In this document: in pieces, positions 4,555 through 6,540 of the stretch
Numbering within the stretch: position 1 is the first letter of the stretch
Layout: each line of letters opens with the position of its first letter
Assembly: GCA_041486955.1 (NCBI GenBank)
Contig: JBGPML010000049.1
Location: 1 to 6,540, forward strand
Direction of reading: 5' to 3'
DNA: 6,540 bases
Source: JBGPML01 sp041486955
GTDB lineage: Bacteria; Patescibacteriota; UBA1384; 2-12-FULL-50-11; DASWYB01
The notes under the pieces: model-generated
Told to the model about the DNA's origin: nothing
The model's input: only the letters and a program-made list of their open reading frames with translations
The model's database searches: none
Program-made: the position numbers and the translations under genes

Positions 4555-6540
4555 CTATACGGATAAGGGAGCCTTCAGCGTAAGGGTTGACTCTTTCAGG
4601 ACAATACCGCGGTTGATTTCTACCTTATGAATCGTCTGACGTACCGAACGATGCTCAGGTGTTAATGTGACTACTTGGACGTCATATTGGCCGGCGGGCA
4701 CGAAAGCCGTGATTACACCATTTTGGTTGGTAACGTAACGCAGGGCAATTTGTCCACGCTTATTTTTAACTTGTACTTGAGCAAAGGGTACGGGCTTACC
4801 AGAATCATCGGTGAAACGAAGGAGATAGCGGGATTCATTTCTCCGCTTATACTCCCAGGCTAATCCAGCCAGAAAAAAGAGCGCCATTAACACATTTAAA
4901 GGAGTTCGATCAGAGATAAGGGAGTAGAGACTCACTGTAGTCCCGACAATTAAGAGTGGGAGGCGAAGCAATTCAAGCCGAATCATCGCCACCTCAAGAC
5001 GCTGGTAAATCGGCCGTGTACAGACTGACGGATCCATTGGTAAATCGAGAGACACCACCCCGTCAAGACTTTCAACTTTTAATGGTGCGCCTTGATAACT
5101 ATATGGCATGAGTTGCGACGGAAATGTGTATCGGCTATGAGAAACAGTCAGACGATAAGTTCCTGGTTCGACGATAAACCCGTACAAACCATGTTCGTCT
5201 GAGCTCGTACGATCGACGATCTGCCCGGTTCGGTTATTATAGATAGCGATAATCGCTCCTTTTATCCCCGACATATTCAAAGCTGATAGTACACGCCCCC
5301 AAGTAGAACGTGTTTTCTTCGGCAAGACTCTCGCTAACCACCAATTAGGGAGCTGAGAAGTAAAATTATAGAGGGCCATTACGCCCTTGAGACTGAACCG
5401 CCCTAGGACCAAGAAAGACAACACTGCCATCCCAAGCAGAACTGATTCAGATGAAGTGATAGGCTTATTTCCCAAGAGCATTGAACTTATCGGTTGTAAC
5501 AGGGCTGAAACTCGTTTGGTAAAACTATCACGCGTTTGACCGCCAGGTTTCTTCCCAGTTCCTTGGCCAATGAGTTGAACTACATTTGTGTCGCGAGCAG
5601 TAGTAAATGCATGTTCACATTCCTGAGAATTTCCAGCGAGGATAGTGAAAAAATATCGAGTATTGGGAGTTAGATCACTGATGGCAAATGAATGATTTAA
5701 GGTTGCGTCGCTATCTCCGAACTTTATTGACCCCTGGTCATAATTGCTTGCCGAATGAGCTGTTTCAGACGTTAAAACCTTACTACTTTTATAGTAATAG
5801 AGCCGGCCGATTACTGGATTCGTCGTCATAAACGCGATGGTAGCAGTAGTGCCCGACGGAGTAACGATAAGTTGCGTTAATTGTGGAATACAAGGCTCAA
5901 TTGAAATAGAAATGGGTGAAATAGGCGCTCCATTCTGACTTTGGGTCGAGCCGGTTTGGTCAGAACCAGTGCCGTTAGTCGAAGTGCTATTTTGGGCGTC
6001 TGGTTTAGTTGTAGAAGCCGTTCCAACCGAAGGTGTGGGTGATGGAGTCGGTGCGGTATTACTATACTCAACAACTAATCGCGGTGGATTTACCCCTTCG
6101 GCTGATGACACATGAGCGTCTTGGCCAGTAAAAAGGCCTTTGGAATAATCACCATCGCCGTAAGCACGAATAACGAGACCATTATTCGTCGATTGACTTT
6201 TGTACCAGTCTTGAACCACATTTGTAATAGTGATTGATTCGGGAAATTGATTAGAAGGAACTTCCAGGTTCGCCTCGCTATCGCTTGAGTAACTTGGTCG
6301 ACTGTTCCAGGTCGTAGAATTGTCCCAGGGGACTGACGCCCGACGCAAACGAATATCACTATAGCCAAAGTTTGAGGATCCATATGCCGAAAGAGTGAGT
6401 TTAGCCGAAGTGATAAATTTACCGGACGGAATAGATGATAGATCGAACTTGATTAAGGCTTCATTCACGTCCGTTGGCGCAGCATTCGGATCCGTCCCGC
6501 TGTCATAAAGCATGTCTAATGTTGGAGCATTAGAAAAAGA
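4555..6540 (-). CDS. DNRLRE/Fn3/carboxypeptidase-regulatory membrane protein, N-terminus missing
   Basis: The frame stays open to the window end, giving 661 visible residues. The first ATG (6513-6511) lies inside the DNRLRE domain, with nine in-frame residues (SFSNAPTLD) before it, so the true start is outside. Numbering from that Met: about 1-150 is a DNRLRE domain (ALIKFDLSSIPSG, W63-D then TTWNSRP, VVQDW at 99-103, NNGLVIRAYG); 152-198 is a Ser/Thr/Pro/Asn-rich linker; about 210-305 is a fibronectin-III-like domain with C208 and C299 near its two ends, a possible disulfide. Then come a membrane helix at about 355-371, a carboxypeptidase-regulatory-like beta domain at about 405-492, two further helices at about 514-532 and 538-553, and a second such domain at about 563-640. 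It is probably an envelope protein with an outward adhesive or structural part. Its exact role is unknown. It ends in TAG just before the groESL promoter and has no terminator of its own. Confidence 0.85.
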   Translation of the reverse strand, partial: SFSNAPTLDMLYDSGTDPNAAPTDVNEALIKFDLSSIPSGKFITSAKLTLSAYGSSNFGYSDIRLRRASVPWDNSTTWNSRPSYSSDSEANLEVPSNQFPESITITNVVQDWYKSQSTNNGLVIRAYGDGDYSKGLFTGQDAHVSSAEGVNPPRLVVEYSNTAPTPSPTPSVGTASTTKPDAQNSTSTNGTGSDQTGSTQSQNGAPISPISISIEPCIPQLTQLIVTPSGTTATIAFMTTNPVIGRLYYYKSSKVLTSETAHSASNYDQGSIKFGDSDATLNHSFAISDLTPNTRYFFTILAGNSQECEHAFTTARDTNVVQLIGQGTGKKPGGQTRDSFTKRVSALLQPISSMLLGNKPITSSESVLLGMAVLSFLVLGRFSLKGVMALYNFTSQLPNWWLARVLPKKTRSTWGRVLSALNMSGIKGAIIAIYNNRTGQIVDRTSSDEHGLYGFIVEPGTYRLTVSHSRYTFPSQLMPYSYQGAPLKVESLDGVVSLDLPMDPSVCTRPIYQRLEVAMIRLELLRLPLLIVGTTVSLYSLISDRTPLNVLMALFFLAGLAWEYKRRNESRYLLRFTDDSGKPVPFAQVQVKNKRGQIALRYVTNQNGVITAFVPAGQYDVQVVTLTPEHRSVRQTIHKVEINRGIVLKESTLTLKAPLSV

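Noticed and set aside
4675..4863. Small plus-strand gene inside the surface-protein region
   Set aside because: Antisense to the second regulatory-like domain, with no RBS and no recognisable family; treated as a shadow frame.
4555..6513. ATG at 6513 as the true start of the surface protein
   Set aside because: The frame is open through 6540, the start would cut into the DNRLRE domain, and no signal peptide or RBS is present there.
1..6540. CRISPR array, tRNA, rRNA or insertion sequence
   Set aside because: No spaced direct repeats, cloverleaf pattern, rRNA-like stretch or transposase coding region was seen on either strand.

Overview
The window holds two convergent bacterial gene blocks. 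The gene order (rpsF-ssb-rpsR-efp), the small protein sizes, an EF-P with arginine at its tip, and a large surface protein joining a DNRLRE domain to carboxypeptidase-regulatory-like domains together suggest a Candidate Phyla Radiation (Patescibacteria) genome of moderate GC. This is an inference from gene content and protein style; no rRNA or other decisive marker is present. All reading frames fit the standard bacterial code.

Plus strand, 1-2324: the tail of rpsF (ribosomal protein bS6), ssb (single-strand DNA-binding protein), rpsR (bS18), efp (elongation factor P), a protein with two PRC-barrel-like repeats, and a small coiled-coil/membrane protein of the DUF5665 type. All six point the same way with short gaps and no convincing internal terminator, so they look like one translation/replication operon. 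It ends at a perfect 13-bp hairpin terminator (2294-2324) that works on both strands.

2325-2457 carries no gene. It is almost filled by a long imperfect palindrome (2333-2454) that begins 3 nt after the tandem stops of groEL and would be transcribed as the groESL 3' UTR.

Minus strand, 2458-4545: groES then groEL, the GroES/GroEL chaperonin operon. It has a near-consensus sigma-70-type promoter (TTGACA, 17 nt, TATAAC) just behind the stop of the upstream gene. A 9-N9-9 inverted repeat lies directly downstream of the -10 box; it has the layout of CIRCE but an unrelated AT-rich sequence. The leader is about 105 nt and can fold so that part of the groES Shine-Dalgarno is paired.

Minus strand, 4555-6540: the C-terminal 661 residues of a large envelope protein (DNRLRE domain, Ser/Thr/Pro linker, Fn3-like domain, membrane helix, carboxypeptidase-regulatory-like domain, two membrane helices, second such domain). 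Its N-terminus lies beyond the window.

The main genes are housekeeping. The points most worth a second look are the non-CIRCE operator-like repeat and leader folds of groESL, the groEL 3' UTR palindrome, the Arg-tip EF-P, the PRC-barrel protein in a translation operon, and the topology of the surface protein.
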